56,890 nt of DNA from Candidatus Poribacteria bacterium (GTDB lineage Bacteria; Poribacteria; WGA-4E; WGA-3G): NCBI GenBank assembly GCA_021295715.1, contig JAGWBV010000009.1, positions 1-56,890 on the forward strand. Reading direction: 5' to 3'. The notes beneath the pieces are model-generated. The model did no database searches and was not told the origin of the DNA. It worked only from the letters and a program-made list of their open reading frames with translations. Below are positions 25,605 to 33,215 of the stretch, in pieces. How positions within the stretch are numbered: position 1 is the stretch's first letter; each line of letters starts with the position of its first letter. The position numbers were made by a program, and so were the translations under genes.

Positions 25605-26522
25605 ATGAACTTTGAACCGAGTGCACCGATTGAGGTACCACAAATCGTATCTGAGGAGCAGGTCCAATTTTTTATCAATAACGGGTATCTGATTGTCCCA
25701 GATCTGCTTTCTCTGGATGAGGTAGAGGAATTGCGGCAGGACACTATTACGCTTGCCAAAGGTGGATACCCGTGTGAAAGCCTCCAACCGCTTCCTGAGG
25801 ATATGAGCGATGACGAGGCCATTGGACGTATCCTGTGCATTCATCAACCCCATTTTGTCAGCCCAGTTATCGAGAAGTACGTCAAGCACTCGAAAATCTG
25901 TGGTATTCTGAGCCAGATAACTGCTGCACACTTACCCCACTGGGACGGAAGCGTCAAGTGTATGCAGTCGATGCTCTTTGTGAAACCGCCCGATTTTCAA
26001 GGGCAGGCATGGCATCAGGACGAATTTTATATTCCGACTCGCGATCGCTCCTTGATTGGTGCGTGGACTGCCATGGACGATGCAACGATAGAAAATGGCT
26101 GTTTATGGGTCCTTCCCGGCTCGCATCGTCGAGGGTATCTCTATCCACAGAGATACCACGAGAACCCAGATGAATTCGATTTCGCCTGGGAGAGTTACGG
26201 ATTTGATGACACAGATGAGGTGCCCGTCGAAGTTACAACTGGCACATTAGTGTTCTTTAACGGTTATCTACTCCACCGCTCTCGTAAAAATCGTGGAGAT
26301 ACATATCGCAGGGTTTTGGTGAACCATTACTGCAATTCATGGTCGCTGTTACCTTGGTCAATTCAAGATGGAGAACGTCCCGCCAGTGCTGATCGGAGAT
26401 GTGTCATTCCGGTCTCTGGTGTCGATCCGTACGCATGGAAAGGCTATGATGATCCACCACAAAACGTCCATTTGCGAACCTGCAAAGCCGTTGATGAACT
26501 GGAGTCATTAGATGCAAGTTGA
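25605..26522 (+). CDS. Phytanoyl-CoA dioxygenase family protein
   Basis: This 305-residue PhyH-type 2-oxoglutarate/Fe(II) oxygenase has the metal pair in WHQDEFYIP, the second-sphere ENGCLWVLPGSHRRGYL, the distal His in FFNGYLLHRSRKNRG and the co-substrate Arg in YRRVLVNHY. The N-terminus VQFFINNGYLIVPDLLSLDE is the family start. It overlaps the next small gene by 11 bases, suggesting translational coupling. The substrate is unknown. Confidence 0.9.
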   Translation: MNFEPSAPIEVPQIVSEEQVQFFINNGYLIVPDLLSLDEVEELRQDTITLAKGGYPCESLQPLPEDMSDDEAIGRILCIHQPHFVSPVIEKYVKHSKICGILSQITAAHLPHWDGSVKCMQSMLFVKPPDFQGQAWHQDEFYIPTRDRSLIGAWTAMDDATIENGCLWVLPGSHRRGYLYPQRYHENPDEFDFAWESYGFDDTDEVPVEVTTGTLVFFNGYLLHRSRKNRGDTYRRVLVNHYCNSWSLLPWSIQDGERPASADRRCVIPVSGVDPYAWKGYDDPPQNVHLRTCKAVDELESLDAS

Positions 26523-26724
26523 AATTGAACGTTTTTCCGACCTTAGGCAAGCGTTGGAAACTATGATGCAGCGGATTGAGACAGGTGAGGATATATTGGA
26601 ACAGTTGGAACAAATTGATGCCTTGCATCAGGAACTCGCGCCGACAGCACCTAAGATGCTTCTGCACTATCTTGAACGGAAAAGTTATACAAAAGCATTA
26701 GCGTTGCTCGAAACCTTAGAATAG
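26512..26724 (+). CDS. Hypothetical 70-residue helical protein coupled to PhyH
   Basis: A short acidic, Leu/Glu-rich helical protein (IERFSDLRQALETMMQRIE, then LEQLEQIDALHQEL) with a terminal TKALALLETLE. Its ATG overlaps the end of the PhyH gene. I do not recognise the family. The helical pattern could support protein-protein contact. The overlap and sensible length make it likely real. Confidence 0.6.
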   Translation: MQVEIERFSDLRQALETMMQRIETGEDILEQLEQIDALHQELAPTAPKMLLHYLERKSYTKALALLETLE

Positions 26725-26845
26725 CAATCAGCCATCAGCAGTCAGTAAAGAGGCTTTCGTTAAACGACTGATGGAAACCATTCCTACCGACCCCTGAAAG
26801 GATTTTTTGAAAAAATCCCCCTGGCTGCTGATGGCTAAAGAAAAA
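26722..26845. repeat. Intergenic repeat family B (copy)
   Basis: The arms are AGCAATCAGCCATCAGCAGTC and TGGCTGCTGATGGCT. The inner hairpin GGATTTTTT/AAAAAATCC lies at 26800-26818. It fills the space before rph. Confidence 0.75.
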
Positions 26846-26859
26846 TAGGAAAGAGAAAT

Positions 26860-27618
26860 ATGGTAAGAGAGGATGGACGCGCATTAGATGAGCTGCGTCC
26901 TGTCACAATCAAACGACACTATATCAAACATGCCGAAGGCTCTGTGCTCGTCGCAACCGGAGATACTCGTGTTATCTGCACTGCCTCTGTGATTGACCAA
27001 CAGCCGCGTTTCATGCGTGATCAGCGTATTAGAAATAAGGGGTGGGTGACGGCAGAGTACTCCATGTTACCCCGCTCCACTTCCGAACGGATGCAACGTG
27101 AGGCAACCCGTGGCGGTGTTTCTGGGAGAACACAGGAGATCCAACGTCTTATTGGTCGTTCCTTACGTGCCGCTGTAGATTTATACGCCTTGGAAGAGCG
27201 GACAGTTTGGGTCGATTGTGATGTTATTCAGGCTGATGGTGGGACACGCACTGCATCCATTACGGGTGCTTTCATCGCCCTCTGGGATGCCTGTCAAGCA
27301 CTCATTAAAACCAAAAGGATTAAAAATCTTCCTATTACTGACAACATTGCCGCTACAAGTGTTGGACTCGTCGATGGTCAAGCGATGTTAGATCTCTGCT
27401 ATACAGAAGACTCAACAGCGGACGTTGATATGAACATTGTGATGACAGGAAGCGAAGAATTTATTGAGATACAGGGCACTGCGGAGGAAAAACCCTTTTC
27501 GCGTAACGAGTATGACCAAATGCTGGATCTCGCCGTTGGAGGTATACAACAACTTATCCGACTCCAGAATCGGATGATATTGGAGAATTTAGATGAAGCT
27601 CATATTGGCGACGCGTAA
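26860..27618 (+). CDS. rph: Ribonuclease PH
   Basis: This 252-residue phosphate-dependent exoribonuclease trims tRNA 3' ends. Motifs: [13 protein letters not shown] at the start, [54 protein letters not shown] and [19 protein letters not shown]. Length is normal. GGAAAGAGAA lies upstream of ATG. It overlaps the rdgB start by 26 bases, a common rph-rdgB arrangement. Confidence 0.95.
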   Translation: MVREDGRALDELRPVTIKRHYIKHAEGSVLVATGDTRVICTASVIDQQPRFMRDQRIRNKGWVTAEYSMLPRSTSERMQREATRGGVSGRTQEIQRLIGRSLRAAVDLYALEERTVWVDCDVIQADGGTRTASITGAFIALWDACQALIKTKRIKNLPITDNIAATSVGLVDGQAMLDLCYTEDSTADVDMNIVMTGSEEFIEIQGTAEEKPFSRNEYDQMLDLAVGGIQQLIRLQNRMILENLDEAHIGDA

Positions 27619-28237
27619 TCAAGGAAAAGTCAGAGAACTCACGAACATGCTCTGCGGTAGTAGGGATAGGTCTTGTGCCTATCCGATCGAGGTTATCTCT
27701 TTGGAAAGTTATCCAGATGCCCCAGAGGTAATTGAAGATGGGCAAACGTATACGGAGAATGCCGTTAAGAAGGCATCTATTATTGCTGAATATACGTCCC
27801 ATCTCACGCTCGCTGACGATGCGGGGCTGGAGGTAGACGCTCTCGGCGGCGCGCCAGGTATTAACTCCAAACGCTGGGCGGGAGAAGACGCAACAGATGA
27901 AACTCGGATTGCGAAACTCCTTCAGGCGCTTGACGGTGTCGCGAATCGGCGGGCACGATTCATCGCTGCGATTGCACTGGTACATCCTCGAAGGTCACGC
28001 GATAACGATCATCGTGATGGCGTGCCTTCGCCGAATCCCAAACCTGAAGTGGTGCTCGGTATTTGCGAGGGACACATCAGGCATGATCCAGTGGGAGAGA
28101 GCGGTTTCGGTTACGATCCCGTGTTTGTACCTGATGGTTATAATCAGACTTTCGCGGAATTAGGAGAAGAAATAAAAAACCGGATGAGTCACAGAGCAAA
28201 GGCGTTGGAACAGGCAATCGCATTATTAAATTATTAA
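27593..28237 (+). CDS. rdgB: XTP/dITP diphosphatase with two in-frame palindromic insertions
   Basis: This 214-residue HAM1/RdgB enzyme removes non-canonical purine triphosphates. Motifs: [41 protein letters not shown], then [15 protein letters not shown] and MSHRAKAL. It is longer than typical RdgB (about 195-200). The extra length maps to residues 21-30 ([10 protein letters not shown]), coded by a perfect 7-bp hairpin, and residues 133-147, coded by a 41-nt palindrome that also occurs in the TPR gene at 41050. Both insertions keep the frame and lie in surface loops, so activity is probably kept. The gene is translationally coupled to rph. Confidence 0.93.
   Translation: MKLILATRNQGKVRELTNMLCGSRDRSCAYPIEVISLESYPDAPEVIEDGQTYTENAVKKASIIAEYTSHLTLADDAGLEVDALGGAPGINSKRWAGEDATDETRIAKLLQALDGVANRRARFIAAIALVHPRRSRDNDHRDGVPSPNPKPEVVLGICEGHIRHDPVGESGFGYDPVFVPDGYNQTFAELGEEIKNRMSHRAKALEQAIALLNY
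27664..27684. repeat. Hairpin insertion near the rdgB start
   Basis: GGATAGG (27664-27670), a 7-base loop TCTTGTG and CCTATCC (27678-27684) form a perfect stem inside rdgB, at a place where family members have no extra residues. Confidence 0.6.
27990..28030. repeat. In-frame 41-nt palindromic element F (rdgB copy)
   Basis: The outer arms are GAAGG-T-CACGC and GCGTG-C-CTTC. It matches 41050-41090 at 35 of 41 positions, including a compensatory A-T to G-C change in the stem. In rdgB it is read as [12 protein letters not shown]. Confidence 0.75.
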
Positions 28238-28339
28238 ATCTGGGCACCGTTCCACTTCGTTTTACGGTGGCTTCCGGTTAAGCCGAACAATCATAGAAAG
28301 ATGAGCAATCATCAAGAGAAAATAAAAGAAGCGATGGCA

Positions 28340-28397
28340 GCCTGCAACAACAGTGCAGGCGGCTTTTCAACGAAAACCGGTATGGATCCAATCGCTG
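28340..28397. repeat. Hairpin and shared 19-mer in the efp leader
   Basis: GCCTGCA (28340-28346) pairs with TGCAGGC (28354-28360), followed by GGCTTTT. Downstream GGTATGGATCCAATCGCTG (28379-28397) recurs with one change at 41413-41431. The rest of the 197-base spacer 28238-28434 shows nothing else clear. Confidence 0.5.
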
Positions 28398-28434
28398 GAT
28401 TTAACGCTTTGCGATTCATTTAAATGAGGAGAAA

Positions 28435-28992
28435 ATGGCAGCACTTAACGATTTACGAAACGGGTTGGTTATCCGACTCAACAATACTATTTATACCATA
28501 GTCAGCTGTGACCACGTCAAGCCAGGGAAAGGTGGTGCCTTCGCACGAACCAAAATCAAACGGATTTCCGACGGTGCCGTCTTGGACAGAACGTTCCGTT
28601 CTAATGAAAATGTCGAAACCGTCAGGCTCATGGACCATCAGATGCAGTATATGTACCGGGATGGAGAGGTATTGTGGTTTATGGATAACGAAACATTTGA
28701 ACAACACACTCTCCCTGTAGACCTCATCGGAGATGACTTGAAGTACCTAAAAGCGGGTGAAACGGTCACCGTTAAAATGGAAGGGGCAATCCCACTTGCC
28801 GTTGAACTTCCGAACTTCGTTGAACTTCAGATTGTTGAGACCGATCCAGGATTACGAGGGGATACTGTCAGCGGTGGTTCAAAGCGTGCCACGCTTGAGA
28901 CGGGCGGTGTCGTTAATGTTCCTTTGTTTGTTCAGAACGAAACGCGTATCAAAGTTGACACGCGTACCGGAAAATATGTAGAAAGGATATAG
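28435..28992 (+). CDS. efp: Elongation factor P
   Basis: This 185-residue EF-P relieves ribosome stalling at polyproline. The three-domain pattern is clear: an N-terminal KOW-like domain with the modification loop KPGKGGAFARTK, middle domain motifs EVLWFMDNETFEQHTL and GDDLKYLKAG, and the C-terminal domain GDTVSGGSKRATLETGGVV and RIKVDTRTGKYVER. The loop lysine follows PGKGG, so it can carry a beta-lysine-type modification, but no epmA or epmB is nearby. AGGAG lies 5 bases before ATG. It is followed by the acc genes. Confidence 0.95.
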   Translation: MAALNDLRNGLVIRLNNTIYTIVSCDHVKPGKGGAFARTKIKRISDGAVLDRTFRSNENVETVRLMDHQMQYMYRDGEVLWFMDNETFEQHTLPVDLIGDDLKYLKAGETVTVKMEGAIPLAVELPNFVELQIVETDPGLRGDTVSGGSKRATLETGGVVNVPLFVQNETRIKVDTRTGKYVERI

Positions 28993-29110
28993 TAGCAATC
29001 AGCGGTCAGCCGTCAGCCGTCAGTTACCGTCGGCAACTGGATAACCTTCTCGCAGAAGTTAAAACGTCGCCAAGGTCCCTGATGGCTGAAAGCCGATAGC
29101 CGACTGCGAA
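28990..29110. repeat. Intergenic repeat family B (copy)
   Basis: It begins AGTAGCAATCAGCGGTCAGCCGTCAG and ends GATGGCTGAAAGCCGATAGCCGACTG. The middle shows a weaker hairpin. It separates efp from accB. Confidence 0.7.
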
Positions 29111-29117
29111 AAAAGAA

Positions 29118-29636
29118 ATGCGCCAAAACAGATCGAAGGATAAATCTCAATCTGCTGAACAAAACAACAATGATGTCTTAGAAATTGTTGAACAATTAGC
29201 AGAAATTCTCGTCCGCACCGACCTTTCGGAAGTCCGCGTCCGGGACAACGAGTTCGAGGTCCAGGTTTCCAGACATCGCGGGAATCCCGGCGGATATGAA
29301 CAGCCTCCGTTACGTCCCGCAGAGACGAATGTAGCAGTAGGGGCGCCGCAGCTTCCTGTAGAAACGCCTGATGCCGAAGGTGGCGCGGAAGCACATAATG
29401 CCCTCATCAGTGCCCCTATGCCCTCGCGCTTCTACCGCTCCCCTGCCCCTGATGAACCACCCTTTGTAAAAGTTGGGGACATCGTTGCAACGGGTGAACC
29501 CGTTGCCGTCCTTGAAGTCATGAAAACTTACAATCCCGTGGAAGCTCCATTCAATTGTGTAATTTTAGAGATCCTCGCTGAAGATGGCGAGGCGGTTGAA
29601 TATTCACAACCCCTGTTCCGAGTGAAACAAACATAG
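29118..29636 (+). CDS. accB: Biotin carboxyl carrier protein of acetyl-CoA carboxylase
   Basis: The 172-residue protein has a helical N-terminus (IVEQLAEILVRTDLSEVRV), a Pro/Ala-rich linker (about 55-95) and the biotinyl domain with FYRSPAPDEPPFVKVGD. The biotin site is EVMKT with Lys136, where most AccB proteins have EAMK; a valine here is unusual. The following NPVEAPFNCVILEILAEDG completes the hammerhead fold. AccC follows after a family B repeat. AccA and AccD are not in this window. Confidence 0.9.
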   Translation: MRQNRSKDKSQSAEQNNNDVLEIVEQLAEILVRTDLSEVRVRDNEFEVQVSRHRGNPGGYEQPPLRPAETNVAVGAPQLPVETPDAEGGAEAHNALISAPMPSRFYRSPAPDEPPFVKVGDIVATGEPVAVLEVMKTYNPVEAPFNCVILEILAEDGEAVEYSQPLFRVKQT

Positions 29637-29765
29637 GGCTTTATGGGTATCGGTTCTCGGTGCGGTTTTTCTACGAAAAACCTTTCGGTTATCGGTCACA
29701 AGAAGGATGTGTTAAACGACAATCTCTTAACCGACCACCGACAACTTTAACTGACAACGATAAAA
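29637..29765. repeat. Intergenic repeat family B (copy)
   Basis: The inner hairpin GGTTTTTC-TAC-GAAAAACC lies at 29664-29682. The arms contain GGTTATCGGTCAC and CCGACAACTTTAACTGAC. It lies between accB and accC. Confidence 0.7.
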
Positions 29766-29771
29766 AAGAAG

Positions 29772-31130
29772 ATGATAAAAAAAATACTAATAGCAAATCG
29801 CGGTGAGATCGCTGTCCGGATCATCCGTGCCTGCAAAGACATGGGGATTAAAACGGTAGCGATATACTCAACCGCTGATGAAGATGCACTACACGTTAAA
29901 TACGCTGACGAAGCCATCTGTATCGGTCCGCCCCCCTCAACGGAGAGTTATCTCAAATACTCCAATATTATCACTGTTGCAGATTATGCGAATGTCAACG
30001 CGATCCATCCTGGAGCGGGTTTCCTTGCTGAGGACGCGCAGTTTGCGGAAATTTGTGAGGCGCATCAGATAAAGTTTATCGGACCTTCCATCACAGATCT
30101 CGCCACGATGGGTGACAAAGTGAAGGCACGCGAAACTGTGGCTAAAGCAGGACTGAAACTTGTACCCGGTAGCCAGCGCGGTCGGCGTAAAAGCAACAAA
30201 AAAGGAACAGTTGACACCGCCGAGGAGGCAGCGCAGCTCGCTGAGAAAATCGGATATCCAGTCGGGATCAAAGCCGTCGCAGGTGGTGGTGGTCGGGGCA
30301 TCCGAATCGCCGAAAATCAACCGAGCCTACTGAATCTTTTTCACACTGCGAAAGCAGAGAGTGAGGCGGCTTTTGGTAATGGGGATGTCTATCTTGAAAC
30401 ATGGATTGAAGAAGCACGACATATCGAAGTTCAGATCCTCGGCGATACTCACGGCAATGTTGTCCACTTAGGTGAACGAGAGTGTTCTATCCAGCGTAAA
30501 CAACAGAAACTCTTGGAAGAAGCACCTGCTGCCTCGATTCCAGCGAAACTGCGCAACGATATCTGTAAAGCCGCTGCAAAAGCCGCAAAAGCGATTGGCT
30601 ACACAAATGCAGGAACTATTGAGTTCGTTGTGGATAAAGATGAGAATTACTATTTCTTAGAAATGAATACACGGATTCAAGTCGAACATACTGTCACAGA
30701 GAGTATCACCGGCATTGATCTCATCAAAGAACAGATTCGACTTGCGATGGGAGAGGAACTCGGTTATAATCAATCTGATATTCACATCCAAGGACACGCA
30801 ATTGAATGCAGAATTAACGCCGAAGACCCAGCAAATCAGTTCATGCCTTCACCGGGACTTGTCACAGCCTACCATCCTCCGGGCGGCATCGGTATTCGGG
30901 TTGATGGGTACCTCTACACGGGGTATACTGTTCCGTCGCACTACGATTCACTCGTGGCAAAACTCATCGCAATGGGCAAGGATCGAGAAGAGACGATTGC
31001 ACGGTTGAAACGTGCATTGTCTGAATTCAAAATTGAAGGTATTAAGACTACGATTCCGCTCTTCCAGAATATCCTCAACGATGAACGTTTTCACAGCGGA
31101 ACCATTTTTACCAATTTCTTGGAAACATGA
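29772..31130 (+). CDS. accC: Acetyl-CoA carboxylase biotin carboxylase subunit
   Basis: This 452-residue biotin carboxylase carboxylates biotin on AccB using ATP and bicarbonate. Motifs: KKILIANRGEIAVRIIRAC, IHPGAGFLAEDAQFAE, the ATP-grasp glycine loop AVAGGGGRGIRI, GERECSIQRKQQKLLEEAP, FLEMNTRIQVEHTVTE and GHAIECRINAED. A short basic insertion QRGRRKSNKKGT (about 138-149) stands where most AccC proteins have a brief GSDG loop. The gene closely follows accB. Confidence 0.93.
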   Translation: MIKKILIANRGEIAVRIIRACKDMGIKTVAIYSTADEDALHVKYADEAICIGPPPSTESYLKYSNIITVADYANVNAIHPGAGFLAEDAQFAEICEAHQIKFIGPSITDLATMGDKVKARETVAKAGLKLVPGSQRGRRKSNKKGTVDTAEEAAQLAEKIGYPVGIKAVAGGGGRGIRIAENQPSLLNLFHTAKAESEAAFGNGDVYLETWIEEARHIEVQILGDTHGNVVHLGERECSIQRKQQKLLEEAPAASIPAKLRNDICKAAAKAAKAIGYTNAGTIEFVVDKDENYYFLEMNTRIQVEHTVTESITGIDLIKEQIRLAMGEELGYNQSDIHIQGHAIECRINAEDPANQFMPSPGLVTAYHPPGGIGIRVDGYLYTGYTVPSHYDSLVAKLIAMGKDREETIARLKRALSEFKIEGIKTTIPLFQNILNDERFHSGTIFTNFLET

Positions 31131-31300
31131 AAAATAGCCATCAACCATCAGCCATCAGTTTCCGTCAGCAATTAGCAATTAGCAATCAGCAATCAGCAAT
31201 TAGCAAGAGAGTTAACTTAAACGAGGGGAAACACCCTATCAAAAACACCTCTTTACTGACTGCTGAAAGGGTTTCGGAGAAACCCGACCTGATCGTGACG
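31131..31300. repeat. Intergenic repeat family B (copy) running into the CRTAC1 gene frame
   Basis: Tandem AGCAATCAGCAATTAGCAA-type 7-base units follow the accC stop. The inner hairpin GGGTTTC-GGA-GAAACCC is at 31269-31285. The open frame of the next gene extends through it, but the peptide is repeat-like and a later start is more likely. Confidence 0.7.
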
Positions 31301-31301
31301 C

Positions 31302-31328
31302 AAGCCGCGTGTGGGCTTGCGGGACAAT
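31302..31328. repeat. Hairpin repeat family E (copy 3)
   Basis: GCAAGCC, a 7-base loop and GGCTTGC form a perfect stem, followed by GGGACAAT. Compared with the copy at 21018 the stem sequence differs but the pairing is kept. Confidence 0.6.
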
Positions 31329-31369
31329 GCTATTCCACCGACAACCATTCTTCCGACAGCCAATATCAC

Positions 31370-33022
31370 GTGTATGCCTTCTTCGTAGTGTTTGCGATCT
31401 CTATGCTATCGGTCTCCATGACGCTAAACGCGGCTACTTTTGTTGATGCCACGAATGAAGCTGGCCTCCGTTTTCAGCATTCGAGCGGCACGCGTTCCAG
31501 CCTACTTCCAGAAGATATGGGCTCTGGGGCAGGCTTCGCCGATATAGACAACGATGGAGACATCGACCTCTACATTGTTAATATTCCCGGTCCCTTTACA
31601 CAAGATGGAGAGGGTCATAAGGGAAACGCAAATGCTCTCTATCGGAACAACGGGGACGGCACTTTTACGGACATCACGCACACCGCGGGGGTTGGGCATC
31701 AAGGCTACGGCATGGGGTGCGTCTTCGCAGATTACGACGGTGATGCCGACCTTGATCTTTACCTAACCAACTATGGTGAGAATGTTCTTTATCGGAACAA
31801 CGGGGACACCACTTTTAGTGATGTAACGGAAGCTGCTGGTGTCGGATGCGAATTGTGGAGCACAGGTGCCGCCTTCGCTGATGTAGATGGCGATACCGAT
31901 TTGGACCTCTACGTTTGCAACTATGTCATCTATGACTTAGAACAATTAGAACAGATGAAGGAAGAGTCCCTACAATCTGGAAAACCTGTGCCGAGTGCTC
32001 TGAATCCGCACGTCTTTGAACCACAGGATAACGTATTCTATCGAAACAACGGGGACGGCACTTTTACCGATGCCACCGACGAAACGGGAATCGCGGCAGG
32101 AGGCGGTAGAAGCATGCAAGCCGTCTTTAGCGACTTTGACAACGATAACGATCTGGACCTTTATGTTGCAAATGATACCACCACGAACCATATCTATCGC
32201 AACGATGGTGGCGGTGCATTCACGGATGTCAGTGCGGAGTCGTGGGCAGCAGATTTCCGCGGTTCGATGGGACTCACCGCTGGTGATTACGACGCTGACG
32301 GTGATATCGATCTTTTTATGAGCCATTGGGTGGACGAGGAGAATGCCCTCTATAGAAACTTGCTCAAAGAGGATGTCGGAACTGAACAGATACGGTTCGT
32401 AGATGAATCCTACACCTCCCTGCTTGCTGAAGAGAGCATCAAACAGATCGGATGGGGCACTACGCTCTTTGACTACGACAACGATGGGGACTTGGATATC
32501 TTTGTAACGAACGGTAGCACCTTTCAAGAACTCAGACGACCAGAGGTGCTTATCCCTCAGCCTGATATGTTGTTCCGAAACAATGGAGACGAGACATTCA
32601 GCAATGTCAGTCAAGAGGCGGGAATTGCGGCACTCCCTCTCCGAGTCGGTCGCGGGGCAGCATTTGGAGATTATGATAACGATGGCGATGTCGATATTTT
32701 CATCGTCAACAACCATGCCCCACCGACATTACTGCGTAATGAGGGCGGAAACCGCAACAATTGGGTCTATGTCAAGCTCGTTGGAACGGGCGCGAATCGG
32801 GATGCTATCGGCGCGAAAATTCGAGTGAAAACGGCAGATCAGACGCAGATCCGAGAAATTTACGCCGGTGAGAGTTACATGTCCTCCAACAGTCTCGTCG
32901 CGGAATTCGGCGTGGGAAACGCCACACAGATTGAGACGTTACAGGTTACTTGGCAGAACGGGAAGACGCAGAAACTCCATAATGTCCCAACAAACCAAAG
33001 AATCCATATAACACAGGAATAG
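31370..33022 (+). CDS. FG-GAP/ASPIC-UnbV (CRTAC1-like) secreted protein
   Basis: From a GTG at 31370 the product is 550 residues: a signal-type hydrophobic segment (YAFFVVFAISMLSVSMTLNAA) and a start block TFVDATNEAGLRFQHSSG. Repeated FG-GAP/VCBS blades with calcium-type DxDxDGDxDL loops follow (DIDNDGDIDLYI, DYDGDADLDLYL, DFDNDNDLDLYV and others). The end is the ASPIC/UnbV domain (GNRNNWVYVKLVGTGANRDAIGAKI, then LQVTWQNGKTQKL). The frame is open back to 31127, but that part encodes only repeat-derived sequence. The function of the family is not established; carbohydrate or matrix binding at the cell surface is likely. Confidence 0.85.
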   Translation: MYAFFVVFAISMLSVSMTLNAATFVDATNEAGLRFQHSSGTRSSLLPEDMGSGAGFADIDNDGDIDLYIVNIPGPFTQDGEGHKGNANALYRNNGDGTFTDITHTAGVGHQGYGMGCVFADYDGDADLDLYLTNYGENVLYRNNGDTTFSDVTEAAGVGCELWSTGAAFADVDGDTDLDLYVCNYVIYDLEQLEQMKEESLQSGKPVPSALNPHVFEPQDNVFYRNNGDGTFTDATDETGIAAGGGRSMQAVFSDFDNDNDLDLYVANDTTTNHIYRNDGGGAFTDVSAESWAADFRGSMGLTAGDYDADGDIDLFMSHWVDEENALYRNLLKEDVGTEQIRFVDESYTSLLAEESIKQIGWGTTLFDYDNDGDLDIFVTNGSTFQELRRPEVLIPQPDMLFRNNGDETFSNVSQEAGIAALPLRVGRGAAFGDYDNDGDVDIFIVNNHAPPTLLRNEGGNRNNWVYVKLVGTGANRDAIGAKIRVKTADQTQIREIYAGESYMSSNSLVAEFGVGNATQIETLQVTWQNGKTQKLHNVPTNQRIHITQE

Positions 33023-33212
33023 CAATTAGCCATCGGCGGTCAGCAGTCAGAAAAATAGCAGTCGGCAGTTGGGGCGGTTTTTTCTTCCGAAAAAACCTCT
33101 CGGGTATCGGTAAAGAGTTCATCGTTTAAGAGAACCCTCTTTGCTGAAAGCCGACCGCTGAGAGTGGAGCGCAGCAGAACGCCCCGACCGCCATCCTTGC
33201 CGATAGCCATAA
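33020..33212. repeat. Intergenic repeat family B (long copy)
   Basis: AGCAATTAGCCATCGGCGGTCAG begins the element. The inner hairpin GGTTTTTTC/GAAAAAACC lies at 33076-33097, and ACCGCCATCCTTGCCGATAGCC closes it. It occupies the whole spacer. Confidence 0.7.
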
Positions 33213-33215
33213 AAA

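Noticed and set aside
31131-31215. Possible CRISPR array from the tandem AGCAATCAGCAAT units
   Set aside because: Units are 7 bases long without unique spacers, and no cas gene is present; they belong to intergenic family B.
31970-32716. 248-residue minus-strand open frame
   Set aside because: It is the antisense shadow of the Asp/Gly-rich calcium loops of the FG-GAP repeats. Its VIVV-type strings are complements of GATGACGAT-like codons.
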